A stretch of 64,000 bases of DNA from Jidongwangia harbinensis (GCF_020216025.1 NZ_JAIWNC010000005.1:1-64000), one strand, 5' to 3'. Positions 7,810 through 16,900 are shown, numbered from the stretch's first letter. Translations and numbers: made by a program. Notes: generated by a model not told the origin, from the letters alone.

Positions 7810-10800
7810 AGTTCGTTCTCCTTAGGACCGGGGGCGCTCGAGGCAGCTTCCGCGCTGCCGGCCGTACGCCCTCGTTGCACGCCACGGTGGTACGCGGAGA
7901 GGAGGCCGCGTACCTCGTCCGGGCTGCGACGCTGTTGGTTGCGCGAGCTGGTCTGCACGCCACCCGGCACGAGCTGTGCCTGGGGGACGCGCTTCGGCAG
8001 CCCGGAGCGGGTGGTGCCGGCCGCCGCGGGTTCCGCCGCCGCCATCGCCCGCTGCCATCCTTCGTCGGCGGCGGTGCGCCAGCTGTCCTCGGCCGAGGTA
8101 CGCGGCCGCGGAACCGATGCCCCGCCGTTGTCCGGACCGGCCGGTGCCGGTCGTGCACCATTCTGCCCCGTACCGCCGCCCGTGGCACCCTCCGTCGGGC
8201 GGGCGGCCCGTTCGGTCCGGGCGGCGGGGACCGTCCGGGCGGGTGGCGCCTCGCGTTCCGGTACCGGCACCCGTTCCGGCGCCGGGGCCTCGGCCGGTGC
8301 CTCGTACTCGGGCTCGGCCAGCGGTGTGGGCGGCGGGGCGTACCCCGCCGTCGGCATGGTCCAGTCCTCCGGGCTCACTCCGTCGTGACCCTTGAACCAG
8401 CTCGCCTGCATCTGCAGGAAGATCGGCGCCTCGGCCCGTTCCTCGGCCGGGGTCGGCGTGGGCACCGGCGGCGCGGCCGGCATCGCGGCGAGCGCGGCGC
8501 CCCAGCCGGACGGGTTGGGGCTGACCGGCGGTGGCGGTGGCGGGATCTTCTTCCCGTCCGGGGTGACAAATCCCACGGCCACCTGCAGGTCCGGCGAGGC
8601 GGCCGGCTGCACCACCGGGTAGGCCACCGTCGGCGAGGCGAAGGCCGAGGCGCCCGGAGCCGCGGCCGGGACCGGGGTCTCGGGCTGCTGCGGCGCCCGC
8701 GTCGGCAGCGGCGGCCGGTCCGCGGTGGCGGCCGGCACCGGCTCGCCGCGCTTCGGCAGCGGCGGGAGGCCGGCCGGGCGCTGCGACGGCATCTGCGGAA
8801 GCGCGGGGTGCGCCGGCCGTTCCTGGTACGGCTCCTCCTGGTACGGCTCCGGGTAGGGCGCGTCCTGGTAGGGCTCCTGGTACGACGGCGAGCTGCGGTT
8901 CGGGTCGTCGGCCGCGGGCTGTCGCTGGTCCCATGGTTCCGGGGCGATCGCCGGCAACGTCGCGGTGGCGGCGCCGTTGCGTCCGGCCGGCAGTGCGTCC
9001 CAGCCGCCCGACGGTCCACTGTCGAGCTGCGGCGTGCGGCCGCTGCGCGGCGGGTCGATCGGCCGGTTCGGCAGCACCACGATGCTGCTCGGCAGGGTGA
9101 CCTGGGCGACCGTGCCGCCCTCGATGTTGGCGCGGAGTTCGACCCGGATGCCGTACCGGCTGGAGAGCCGGCCGACCACCGCGAGGCCCATCAGCCGGAA
9201 GGCGGCGACGTCCACACTGGGCGGTTCGGACAGCCGCCGGTTCAGCTGGTCCATCTGCTCCTCGGACATGCCGAGCCCGCGGTCCTCGACCTGGATCACC
9301 ACGTAGTCGCGGATCCGGCGGCCGTCCGCCACCACCACGGTGTTGGGCGGGGAGAAGCGGGTGGCGTTGTCGAGCAGCTCGGCGACCAGGCGGACCACGT
9401 CGTTGACGGCCAGCGCGGTGATCGAGATGTCGGTGTCGACGGTGCCGAACTCGATCCGGTTGTACAGCTCCACTTCGGACTGGGCGGCGCGCAGCGCGTC
9501 CACCAGCAGCGCGTCCTCGCGGCGCGGCGCGCTGGAGTCGGCACCCGCGAGCACCAGCAGGTTCTCGTCGTTGCGGCGCATCCGGGTGGCCAGGTGGTCC
9601 AGTTCGAAGAGCTGAGCCAGCCGCTTCGGGTCCTCCTCGCCGCGCTCGATCTGGTCCAGCTCGCCGATCATCCGGTCGACCAGCGACTGACTGCGCCGGG
9701 CCAGGTTCAGGAACATCGCGGAGACGCTGGTCCGCAGCGCGGCCTGTTCGGCCGCGATCCGAACCGCCTCGCGGTGCACCACGTTGAAGGCCTGCGCCAC
9801 CTGGCCGACCTCGTCGCGGTTCTTCAGCTGGATCGGGTCGCGGACCTGGCGGACGATGTCGTCCGCCGCGCCCTCGCCGAGGTTGCGGACGTCGCGCAGC
9901 CGGGCCACGGCGTCCGGCAGGTCGCGGTTGGCCACCGCGAGCGCGCCTTCGCGCAGCCGGCGCAGCGACAGGTTGAGCGAGCGGGCCAGCATCACGGCCA
10001 GCGCGACGGCGAGGATCAGGACCAGCAGCACCAGTACCGATTCGATGGTGGCCTGGCGGGTGACCGAGGCGCTCTCGTCGCGGGCGGCCTCGACGCTCCG
10101 CGCCTCCAGGCGCTGTTCGGCCCATCGCATCAGGTCGACGACGGCACCGAACGCCTGGGTGATCTCGGCCGGGGCGACCACGTCGCTGCGGCTCAACCGC
10201 AGCGAGATCTGGTCGGCGAGGTTGACCGCGTCACCGGTGACCGTGCGGTCCACCAGCGCACGCTGTCCGGGCGAGGCGACCAGGGAGAAGGCGAGGAGCG
10301 CCTCCTGCTGGCTGGTCTGGGTGGCGATGAACGCGGACTGCTGCTCGGCGCTGACGTCGCCGGAGGCGCGGGCCGCGTACGAGATGGCCTCCTGATCCGC
10401 GGTGCCCGCCTTGGCCCGGGTGAACGCGGACAGCGCCCGCAACCCGTCGGCGACCGCGCCGTCGCCGGCGAACTGGCTCAGGACGTCGCCGTAGCCGACC
10501 AGGTCGGTGATCACCACGCCGTAGCGCAGCACCACCTCGGACACCGCGATGTCGTCGCGGCTGGCCACCTTGGACCGGGTGGCGTCCATGGTCCGCAGGT
10601 GGTCGTCGATCCGGTTGAGCTGGGTCGCCACCGAGGGCGGCGGCTCGTCCAGGTCGTCCCGGCTGGCGGTGTACCGGTCGATCCGGCTGTCGGTCTGCGC
10701 GATCGCCGCGTTGTAGCCGTCCGGCCTGGCGGTCGGCGTGGCGAGGTACTCCGCCGCGGCCATCCGCTCCTTGTGCATCACCTGGGTGAGATCGGACAGG

Positions 10801-11054
10801 TCGGCGGAGAGCCGGGTCAGGTCCTCCACCTGGGCGGCGTCGAACGCGCGGCCACCGACGTCGAACAGGCGCACGGTGGCGAGGGCGAGCACGGCCAGCA
10901 GCGGCACCAGCAGAATCATGGCCAGCTTGGACCGGATGCGCGCGTCACGCAGCCGCGGGAAGCCACGCCGTCCACGCGTTTCCGGCGACGACCCGCCGGC
11001 CTGCGGGCCGCTGTCCGGGTAGGTCGCAGGCTGGGTCGAGGATCCGGTGCTCAC
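7806..11054 (-). CDS. cvnA: Conservon sensor histidine kinase with NIT domain (CvnA)
   Basis: A 1082-residue membrane kinase. TM1 is about 45-62. An extracytoplasmic nitrate/nitrite-sensing NIT-like helical domain spans about 75-320, and TM2 about 338-357, followed by a HAMP-like linker (to about 440). A dimerisation region contains H487 in LDHLATRMRR. The HATPase domain has the N-box LLDNATRFSPP (560-570) and G-box DRGLGM (591-596). From about 665 to the end it is disordered, Pro/Ala-rich, with a repeated PYQE-type stretch. The GTG start has GGAG 5 nt upstream. It heads the cvnA-B-C-D operon. The signal sensed is unknown; NIT homology alone does not prove nitrate. Confidence 0.95.
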   Translation of the reverse strand: MSTGSSTQPATYPDSGPQAGGSSPETRGRRGFPRLRDARIRSKLAMILLVPLLAVLALATVRLFDVGGRAFDAAQVEDLTRLSADLSDLTQVMHKERMAAAEYLATPTARPDGYNAAIAQTDSRIDRYTASRDDLDEPPPSVATQLNRIDDHLRTMDATRSKVASRDDIAVSEVVLRYGVVITDLVGYGDVLSQFAGDGAVADGLRALSAFTRAKAGTADQEAISYAARASGDVSAEQQSAFIATQTSQQEALLAFSLVASPGQRALVDRTVTGDAVNLADQISLRLSRSDVVAPAEITQAFGAVVDLMRWAEQRLEARSVEAARDESASVTRQATIESVLVLLVLILAVALAVMLARSLNLSLRRLREGALAVANRDLPDAVARLRDVRNLGEGAADDIVRQVRDPIQLKNRDEVGQVAQAFNVVHREAVRIAAEQAALRTSVSAMFLNLARRSQSLVDRMIGELDQIERGEEDPKRLAQLFELDHLATRMRRNDENLLVLAGADSSAPRREDALLVDALRAAQSEVELYNRIEFGTVDTDISITALAVNDVVRLVAELLDNATRFSPPNTVVVADGRRIRDYVVIQVEDRGLGMSEEQMDQLNRRLSEPPSVDVAAFRLMGLAVVGRLSSRYGIRVELRANIEGGTVAQVTLPSSIVVLPNRPIDPPRSGRTPQLDSGPSGGWDALPAGRNGAATATLPAIAPEPWDQRQPAADDPNRSSPSYQEPYQDAPYPEPYQEEPYQERPAHPALPQMPSQRPAGLPPLPKRGEPVPAATADRPPLPTRAPQQPETPVPAAAPGASAFASPTVAYPVVQPAASPDLQVAVGFVTPDGKKIPPPPPPVSPNPSGWGAALAAMPAAPPVPTPTPAEERAEAPIFLQMQASWFKGHDGVSPEDWTMPTAGYAPPPTPLAEPEYEAPAEAPAPERVPVPEREAPPARTVPAARTERAARPTEGATGGGTGQNGARPAPAGPDNGGASVPRPRTSAEDSWRTAADEGWQRAMAAAEPAAAGTTRSGLPKRVPQAQLVPGGVQTSSRNQQRRSPDEVRGLLSAYHRGVQRGRTAGSAEAASSAPGPKENEL

Positions 11055-11514
11055 GACATCTCCTCTGTGGTCATCCCCGCATCTCTTCGTCCAGCCGGGT
11101 CCCGCCGCCCGGGCTCGTCGGATCGCTGCGACAGGGTAGGTGCCGCACTCGGCACGGCCGCGATTTCATCAGACCCCGAGCGCCTTTGGAAAGTCTGAGA
11201 CCTCCCGGAAACGTCCCACCTTCCGCACTGACAATCGCCCTTTCGGATCGAGAATCGGGCCCCGTACGGCTTTGACGTGCGCGAATATCGTTCTCGCAGC
11301 GGAATGACTGCAGAGAGTGACCGACGTCCATCAAGATTCCAACCACTATGTGGGATAGTCGTCCCGCGTCCAAGATTTCGCGCGGCTTGACCAAGGACTC
11401 TCACGTTGGCAAGGTTTGGCGCGATCGGACGGACGCCGTGTCCGTGTTGGTGGGGTCCACACCGGACAACGTTCGCTGTACGATCCCCGCCGTTGCCCCG
11501 AGGAGGCACCCGCA
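11055..11514. other. Divergent intergenic region cvnA / binding-protein gene
   Basis: A 460-bp gap between the divergent cvnA (-) and binding-protein (+) genes. TTGACC at 11387-11392 is a possible plus-strand -35, but its -10 partner at 17 bp is only CAAGGT. TACGAT at 11479-11484 is another weak -10 for the binding protein. No convincing minus-strand promoter, RNA gene or repeat was found. Confidence 0.5.
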
Positions 11515-12675
11515 GTGAGGTACCCCCGCCGTGTGACGGCAGCCGCCGTCACCTGCACGCTTCTCGCCGCCGCCCTGACCGGTTGCAGCTCCGACGATTC
11601 GGCCGGTGAGGTCACCGACATCGTCATCGGTGCCGACCTGGCCTTCGGCTCCGCGGTCGACACCGCGTACCGGCGGGCCCTGGAACTGAAGGTGCAGCAG
11701 CTGAACGCGTCCGGCGCGCTCGGCAACCGACGGCTGGTGCTGCAGATCCAGGACAACCGCTCGGACCCGACGGCGTCGCTGCGCAACATCGGAACCTTCG
11801 CCGACGACCGGTCGGTGGCCGCGGTGATCTCCGGATTCTGCGGCGAATGCGCGGTGGGCGCGGCCGGCACGGTCAACAAGCAGCAGATCCCGACCATCGC
11901 CCTGGCCGCGGCCGACCAGGTGAGCGAGCCGGTCACCGAACGACGGTGGATGTTCAAGCTGGGACCGAACACCGCCGACAGCGCCGCCGCGATGACCGCC
12001 GAACTGGTGCGGTCGAAGATCGCCAAGGTGGCCGTGCTGTACTCCGACGATCTCTACGGGCGGGGTGGGCATACCGCGATCCGCGCCGAGCTGGACAAGG
12101 CCGGCGTCGCGGTGAGCGGGTCGACCTCGGTGAAGCCGACCGCCACCAACATCAGCCAGGCGGTCGGCGACCTGGTCGCCACCGAGCCGCAGGCGCTGCT
12201 GGTGCTGGTCGGTCCGGAGCAGGCCGGCCTGGCCGCGATCAGCGCGAAGGGCGCCGCCTTCGCCGGGCGCATCTACTACGACGCGGCCTCCGCCGGTGAC
12301 CTGTTCATCCCGCGCGCGGCCGCCGCCGCCACGAACAACGCCACCATGGTGTTCACCCAGATCCTGGCGATCGACGACGTCATCGCGACCACCCCGGCCA
12401 AGGCGTCCCGCAAGCAGTGGTTCCGGGACTACACCTCCCGGTACGGCAGCTACTCCGGGGTGGCCTCGTTCGCCGCCGACGCGGTCGAGCTGATCGCCGG
12501 CGCGGTGAACCGGGTCGGCGGGGACCGGGCCCGGATCCGCGACATCCTGGAGACGTCGCAGATCGACGGGTTGTCCGGGCCGATCCGCATCACCCCGGAC
12601 AACCACTCCGGCCTGATGCCGCAGGCGCTGACCCTGCTGGTCGCGCGCAGCGGCCGGTGGCGGATCGCCAGCTGA
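11515..12675 (+). CDS. Branched-chain-type ABC substrate-binding lipoprotein
   Basis: A 386-residue extracellular lipoprotein of the periplasmic-binding type I (LivJ/amide-type) family. The signal peptide ends in the lipobox LTGC with lipidated C24. The binding fold opens at DIVIGADLAFG and contains SDPTASLRNIGTFADDRSVAAVISGFCG, typical of Leu/Ile/Val-binding proteins. The GTG at 11515 is chosen because GAGGAGG lies 8 nt upstream; the frame is open further 5' without one. No LivHMGF permease genes are adjacent, so it is an orphan receptor or works with a distant transporter. Its ligand cannot be read from sequence. A convergent-gene terminator follows. Confidence 0.9.
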   Translation: MRYPRRVTAAAVTCTLLAAALTGCSSDDSAGEVTDIVIGADLAFGSAVDTAYRRALELKVQQLNASGALGNRRLVLQIQDNRSDPTASLRNIGTFADDRSVAAVISGFCGECAVGAAGTVNKQQIPTIALAAADQVSEPVTERRWMFKLGPNTADSAAAMTAELVRSKIAKVAVLYSDDLYGRGGHTAIRAELDKAGVAVSGSTSVKPTATNISQAVGDLVATEPQALLVLVGPEQAGLAAISAKGAAFAGRIYYDAASAGDLFIPRAAAAATNNATMVFTQILAIDDVIATTPAKASRKQWFRDYTSRYGSYSGVASFAADAVELIAGAVNRVGGDRARIRDILETSQIDGLSGPIRITPDNHSGLMPQALTLLVARSGRWRIAS

Positions 12676-12680
12676 CCGAC

Positions 12681-12707
12681 CGCCGGCCCGGGCACACCGG
12701 GCCGGCG
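12681..12707. terminator. Bidirectional terminator between convergent genes
   Basis: CGCCGGCCCGG and CCGGGCCGGCG form a perfect 11-bp stem around loop GCACA. It lies between the binding-protein stop (12675, plus) and the permease stop (12719, minus), so it can serve both. There is no U-tract, as is usual for GC-rich actinomycete terminators. Confidence 0.75.
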
Positions 12708-12718
12708 GACACCGCGGG

Positions 12719-13540
12719 TCAGCGCTGTGACGTGGTGGCCCGCACCCAGGGCAGCAGCAGGCGCTCGATCAGCACCAGGGCGTAGTACAGAACGATGCTG
12801 ACCAGCGCGAGCAGGGCGATGGCGGCGAACGCCGAAGCGGTGTCCGCCTGGCCGCTGGTCTGCACGATGATCATGCCCAGCCCGGTCTCGCCGTACTGCA
12901 TCTCGCCGACCACCACACCGATCACCGCGAGCGGCATGGCCACCTTGAGCCCGACGAACATCTGCGGCAGGGCGGCCGGCAGCCGCACCCGGACGAAGGT
13001 CTGCAGCCGGGAGGCGTCCATCGACCGGGCGAGTTCCGCCAGGTCGGCGGGCGTACTGGTCAGACCGGTCGCGGTGGAGAGCACGATCGGGAAGAAGCAG
13101 ACCATGAACGCCATCGCCAGCACCGGCGTGCGGCCGTAGCCGAACCACACCAGCATCAGCGGCGCGAGCGCCACCTTGGGCACCGCGTTGAACGCCACCA
13201 GCAGCGGCTGGAACATCCGCTCGAACGGCCGCCAGGCGGCGATCGCGACCCCGATCAACACGCCCACCAGCACCGAGATGCCGAAGCCGAGCAGCGTGGC
13301 GACGGCGGTGCTCCAGGTCTGCCGGAGCAACTCGGTGCGCAGCGCGGAGAACGCGGACAGCACCTCCGGCGGCGACGGCAGAATGATCGTCTGGACGTCG
13401 AACGCCACGGTGGCGGCCCACCAGCCGGCGATCGCCACGGCCAGGCCGAGGACCGGCCAGGCCACCGCCGAGACGGTACGCCGGCGCGGTGCCGCCACGG
13501 GCGCCGTCGCGGCCGGCGGTGTCGCCAGTTCAGCAGTCAT
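12719..13540 (-). CDS. ABC transporter permease, SsuC/TauC family
   Basis: A 273-residue inner-membrane permease of the nitrate/sulfonate/taurine family. There are six hydrophobic segments, beginning VAWPVLGLAVAIAGWWAATVAF. The EAA-type cytoplasmic loop FNAVPKVALAPLMLVWFGYG, which docks the ATPase, is clear. The ATG is preceded by GAGGAGAG. It is downstream of its binding protein on the minus strand, with a strong hairpin (13569-13609) between them. The cognate ATPase is divergently encoded at 14904. Confidence 0.93.
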   Translation of the reverse strand: MTAELATPPAATAPVAAPRRRTVSAVAWPVLGLAVAIAGWWAATVAFDVQTIILPSPPEVLSAFSALRTELLRQTWSTAVATLLGFGISVLVGVLIGVAIAAWRPFERMFQPLLVAFNAVPKVALAPLMLVWFGYGRTPVLAMAFMVCFFPIVLSTATGLTSTPADLAELARSMDASRLQTFVRVRLPAALPQMFVGLKVAMPLAVIGVVVGEMQYGETGLGMIIVQTSGQADTASAFAAIALLALVSIVLYYALVLIERLLLPWVRATTSQR

Positions 13541-13568
13541 CTCAGTGCTCTCCTCACCGACACCGCGA

Positions 13569-13609
13569 GGGCGCGCCGATCCACCCGGAGTGGCGGGATC
13601 GGCACGCCC
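13569..13609 (-). terminator. Intra-operon hairpin between binding protein and permease
   Basis: GGGCGCGCCGATCC and GGATCGGCACGCCC pair over 14 bp with one mismatch. Its place after the binding-protein gene and before the permease gene suggests an attenuator or mRNA stabiliser that keeps binding protein in excess. This is inferred from position. Confidence 0.55.
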
Positions 13610-13628
13610 CCGTCGTGCGTGACCCGGA

Positions 13629-14669
13629 TCAGGCCTGCGGAACCAGGCTGAAGTCGATGACCTTCTCCGGCGTCAGGCCGGCACCGATCTGACCGGAGGC
13701 CTGCAGGATCGCGATGCTGCGGGCGACCCGCTGGCTGTCCAGCGCGCCGACCGGCACACCGGACGCCTCGGAGCGGACGAACGGGCCCATCAGCCCCAGC
13801 TCGGCGGCGGCGGCCTGGGGGATCGCCGTGGGCACGTTCTTCTTCAGGATCTCCCCGGCCTCGGCCGGGTTGGCGATCGAGTCCTCCAGGCCCTTCAGCA
13901 GCGCGCCGGTGAACTTCTTGACCTTCTCCGGGTTGTCCTTGGCGTAACCCGCGGAGGTGATCAGCACGTTGCCGTAGAGGTCCTGCAGGTAGTCGCTGTA
14001 CGGCAGGACGACCGCCTTCTTGCCCTTGGCGATGGTCTCCACGGTGGGCTTACCGACGACGAACTGGCCGATCCCGTCCGCCCCACCCGAGGCCAGCGTG
14101 CCCATCAGCGTCTGCGGCGTGCCGTTCTGCCACTTGACCTTGTTGTAGTCGATCCCGGCCAGCTTCGCGTACGTCGGGAACAGGTTGCGCACCACCGAGC
14201 TGGGCGAGTCGGCCAGCGTCTTGCCCTCGAGGTCCTTGGCCGTGCTGATGCCGTTACCCTCGAGCGAGATGATCGCCGCCATGGTGCGCTGCTGGATGCC
14301 GGCCACCGCACTGAACCCGGTCACCGGCTGCTTGCCGCCGGCCGCGAGCAGGAGTCCGGTGAGGTCGAGCGGGGTGAACTGGGCCTGTCCGCCGACGACC
14401 TGCTTGAGGTTCTCGAAGGTGCCGTTGCCCGGCTTGATCTCCACATCGAACCCGGCGTCCTTGAAGTAGCCCTTCTCCTTGGCCACATAGGCGTAGGAGT
14501 CGCGGCCGAAGTTGCCGAACGACGTCAGGTACGTGACCTTCTCCAGCGACTGCGTCCCGCCGGAGGACGCGGGATCATCCGCGTCGTCGCCGCTGCAACC
14601 GGCCGCTGCGGCGAGGGTCGTGGCCAGTGCCGCGGCCACGAGAGTGCGGGTGAACGTTCTTCTGTGCAC
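13629..14669 (-). CDS. ABC transporter substrate-binding lipoprotein, NMT1/SsuA family
   Basis: A 346-residue secreted lipoprotein with an N-terminal signal (RTLVAAALATTLAAAAGC, lipobox AAGC). The periplasmic-binding type II core starts VTYLTSFGNFGRDSYAYVAKEKGYFKDAGFDVEI, the usual opening of NMT1/ThiY/SsuA proteins that bind pyrimidines, sulfonates or nitrate. The GTG at 14669 is supported by GGGAAGGA 6-8 nt upstream. It is the first gene of a two-gene minus-strand unit with the permease. The adjacent plus-strand ATPase, LLM oxidoreductase and cupin suggest uptake of an organic compound that is then oxidised. Confidence 0.92.
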   Translation of the reverse strand: MHRRTFTRTLVAAALATTLAAAAGCSGDDADDPASSGGTQSLEKVTYLTSFGNFGRDSYAYVAKEKGYFKDAGFDVEIKPGNGTFENLKQVVGGQAQFTPLDLTGLLLAAGGKQPVTGFSAVAGIQQRTMAAIISLEGNGISTAKDLEGKTLADSPSSVVRNLFPTYAKLAGIDYNKVKWQNGTPQTLMGTLASGGADGIGQFVVGKPTVETIAKGKKAVVLPYSDYLQDLYGNVLITSAGYAKDNPEKVKKFTGALLKGLEDSIANPAEAGEILKKNVPTAIPQAAAAELGLMGPFVRSEASGVPVGALDSQRVARSIAILQASGQIGAGLTPEKVIDFSLVPQA

Positions 14670-14903
14670 CGTTGTCCTTCCCAACTGAGGGGGTCGTTGA
14701 GCCGGTCGGCGCCGGGCGGAGGGTGCACCGGCACCGAGGGGGTGGGCGTGAGTGAGACTCGCGGGCAAGCGTAGGTGACCGAAGGCTGGTCATCGATGCC
14801 AGGTTCGTCTCAAAAACCCTTGTGGACGGGCCGATACCGCTCGGCAACACACAGCCGGTACGCTCACCGGTGATTGATCCGTCACGATCGGGAGCCCGCG
14901 CAG
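14670..14903. promoter_or_regulatory. Divergent promoter region of the ABC-transporter locus
   Basis: The 234 bp separate the binding-protein gene (-) from the ATPase gene (+). A TACGCT -10-like hexamer is present on each strand: plus at 14859-14864, and minus in the complement of AGCGTA near 14769-14774. Neither has a good -35. A shared divergent control region would co-regulate both halves of the transporter. Confidence 0.4.
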
Positions 14904-15653
14904 ATGATCCGTCTCACCGGCGTCTCCCGTTCGTTCGCCGGGCGTTCCGGCACGGTGGAGGCGTTGCGGGAGATCGATCTGGACGTCGGCGACGGCGAGT
15001 TCGTCGCGGTGCTGGGCCGTTCCGGCTGCGGCAAGTCCACGATGCTGCGCCTGATCGCGGGTCTACTCCCGACCACCGCCGGTGAGGTGCGGGTGTCCGG
15101 CGATCGGGTGACGAAGCCGCGCCGTGACATCGCCATGATGTTCCAGCGTCCCGCGCTGCTCCCCTGGCGCACCGTGCTGGACAACGTGCTGCTCCCGGTG
15201 CAGTTCTACGGATGGCGCAAGTCCGCCCACCGGCAACGGGCACACGAGCTGCTGGCGCTGACCGGCCTCGAGGGTTTCGAGAAGCGGATGCCGCACGAAC
15301 TCTCCGGCGGCATGCAGCAGCGGGTCGCGCTCTGCCGCTCGTTGATCGCGAACCCGCGGGTGATGCTCATGGACGAGCCGTTCTCCGCGCTGGACGCGCT
15401 CACCCGCGAGGAACTCTCCGGTGAGCTGCAGCGCGTCCACATGGAACTGGGCGCCACGATCGTGTTCGTCACCCATTCGATCGACGAGGCGGTGCTGCTC
15501 GCCGACCGGGTGGTGGTGCTCAGCCCGCGCCCCGGGCGGATCCGCGAGATCCTGGACATCAAGATCCCCCGGCCCCGCACGCTGGGCCGCACCGCACACC
15601 TCGAAGAGGTCGCCCGGTGCAGCGCCGAGCTGCACGAACTGTTGATGACCTGA
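14904..15653 (+). CDS. ABC transporter ATP-binding protein, SsuB/TauB family
   Basis: A 249-residue ATPase that powers the divergently encoded permease. Walker A GRSGCGKST is at 38-46, and the Q-loop is in MMFQRPALLPWRTVLDN, a sequence typical of nitrate/sulfonate/taurine ATPases. The signature is LSGGMQQRVALCRSL, Walker B is VMLMDEPFSALD and the H-loop is VTHSIDEAV. The ATG at 14904 has GGGAG 9 nt upstream and is preferred to an earlier TTG at 14874. It is followed after 18 bp by the LLM oxidoreductase gene. Confidence 0.95.
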   Translation: MIRLTGVSRSFAGRSGTVEALREIDLDVGDGEFVAVLGRSGCGKSTMLRLIAGLLPTTAGEVRVSGDRVTKPRRDIAMMFQRPALLPWRTVLDNVLLPVQFYGWRKSAHRQRAHELLALTGLEGFEKRMPHELSGGMQQRVALCRSLIANPRVMLMDEPFSALDALTREELSGELQRVHMELGATIVFVTHSIDEAVLLADRVVVLSPRPGRIREILDIKIPRPRTLGRTAHLEEVARCSAELHELLMT

Positions 15654-15671
15654 GCTGACAGGCGGGAGATC

Positions 15672-16610
15672 ATGCGCGTCACGCTCTTCGTCGAGCCGCA
15701 TCGCGGCGCGACCTACGACGATCAGTTGCGGCTGGCCCGGCACGCCGAGGCGGCCGGCTTCGAGGGCTTCGTCCGCGCCGACCACTACCAGTCGATGAGC
15801 GCCGACCCGGGGCTGCCCGGACCGACCGACGCCTGGGTCACGCTGGCCGGTCTGGCCCGGGAGACGTCCCGGATCCGGCTCGGCACGCTGGTCTCGTCCG
15901 CCACGTTCCGGCTGCCCGGCCCGCTGGCGATCACGGTGGCCCAGGTGGACGCGATGAGCGGCGGCCGGATCGAGCTGGGCCTCGGCGCCGGCTGGGTGGA
16001 GCGCGAGCACACCTCGTACGGCATCCCGTTCCCGCCGCTCGGCGAGCGGTTCGACCGGCTGGCCGAGCAACTCGCGATCATCAGCGGGCTGTGGGCCACG
16101 CCGGACGGCGCGAGCTACTCGTTCGACGGCAAGCACTACCAGTTGCTGGACGCCCCGGCGCTGCCCAAACCGGTGCAGAAGCCCGGTCCGCCGATCATCG
16201 TCGGGGGCCGCGGGCCGCGCCGCACCCCGGCGCTGGCCGCCCGCTTCGCGGACGAGTTCAACATGCCGTTCAAGACGGTCGCGGAGACGGCCACGGCCTT
16301 CGAGCGGGTGCGGGCCGCCTGCGAGAGGTACGCCCGTCCGCCCGGCCGGGCCATGACGTTGTCCGCCGGCATCGTGGTGGCCCTCGGCCGCACCGACGCC
16401 GAGGCGCAGCGCCGGGCCGCACCGCTGCACGTCAAGAGCGTGCTGCCGCCGGAGGACCCGGTGGTCGGATCGCCGGACCTGCTGGTGCAGCGGATCGGCG
16501 AGATGGCCGAGATCGGCGCCACCCGGATCCACCTGCGCGTGATCGACATGTCCGATCTGGACCATGTCGACCTGATCGCCGACGAGGTGCTGCCGCAGGT
16601 GGGGGCATGA
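15672..16610 (+). CDS. LLM-class (luciferase-like) F420/flavin-dependent oxidoreductase
   Basis: A 312-residue TIM-barrel enzyme of the bacterial luciferase-like family, many actinobacterial members of which use F420. Recognisable blocks are FEGFVRADHYQSM near residue 40, RLGTLVSSATFRLPGPLA, the GRIELGLGAGWVEREH loop near 100-115, and IIVGGRGPRRTPALAARFADEFN. GGGAG precedes the ATG. It overlaps the cupin gene by ATGA. Next to an SsuA/SsuC/SsuB-like transporter the natural guess is oxidation of the imported substrate, as in alkanesulfonate or related catabolism. The substrate is not determined. Confidence 0.93.
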   Translation: MRVTLFVEPHRGATYDDQLRLARHAEAAGFEGFVRADHYQSMSADPGLPGPTDAWVTLAGLARETSRIRLGTLVSSATFRLPGPLAITVAQVDAMSGGRIELGLGAGWVEREHTSYGIPFPPLGERFDRLAEQLAIISGLWATPDGASYSFDGKHYQLLDAPALPKPVQKPGPPIIVGGRGPRRTPALAARFADEFNMPFKTVAETATAFERVRAACERYARPPGRAMTLSAGIVVALGRTDAEAQRRAAPLHVKSVLPPEDPVVGSPDLLVQRIGEMAEIGATRIHLRVIDMSDLDHVDLIADEVLPQVGA

Positions 16611-16900
16611 GCGAACTGGGCGGCGTGGGCCAGGAGATCATGCTGGAGAACGACCGGGTCCGGGTCTGGCACATCACCCTGGCGCCCGGCGAGACGCAGC
16701 CACTGCACCACCACGGCCTGCCGTACGTGGTGATCGCCGTGCAGGGCGCCCGCAACGTGATCCACACCGCGGCCGGCGAGCGGATCGAGGCCGACGAGGA
16801 GACCGGCGGCGTGGTCTTCCGGGAGCCCGGCGCCACGCACACTCTGACAAATGCCGGTGACACTGTGTACGTGGCCCGAATCGTCGAGCTGAAGGCCTGA
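16607..16900 (+). CDS. Small cupin-domain protein
   Basis: A 97-residue single-domain cupin. Metal-binding residues are visible in PLHHHGLPYVVIAVQGA and in the second motif EPGATHTLTNAGDTVYVARIVE. It starts within the stop of the LLM oxidoreductase (ATGA overlap), so the two are translationally coupled. Probable roles are a small dioxygenase, isomerase or metabolite sensor acting with that enzyme. No specific reaction can be assigned. Confidence 0.85.
   Translation: MSELGGVGQEIMLENDRVRVWHITLAPGETQPLHHHGLPYVVIAVQGARNVIHTAAGERIEADEETGGVVFREPGATHTLTNAGDTVYVARIVELKA

Noticed and set aside
7875..11198. Long plus-strand open frame opposite cvnA
   Set aside because: Low-complexity Arg/Gly composition and exact antisense position to a recognised kinase; a by-product of GC-rich codon use.
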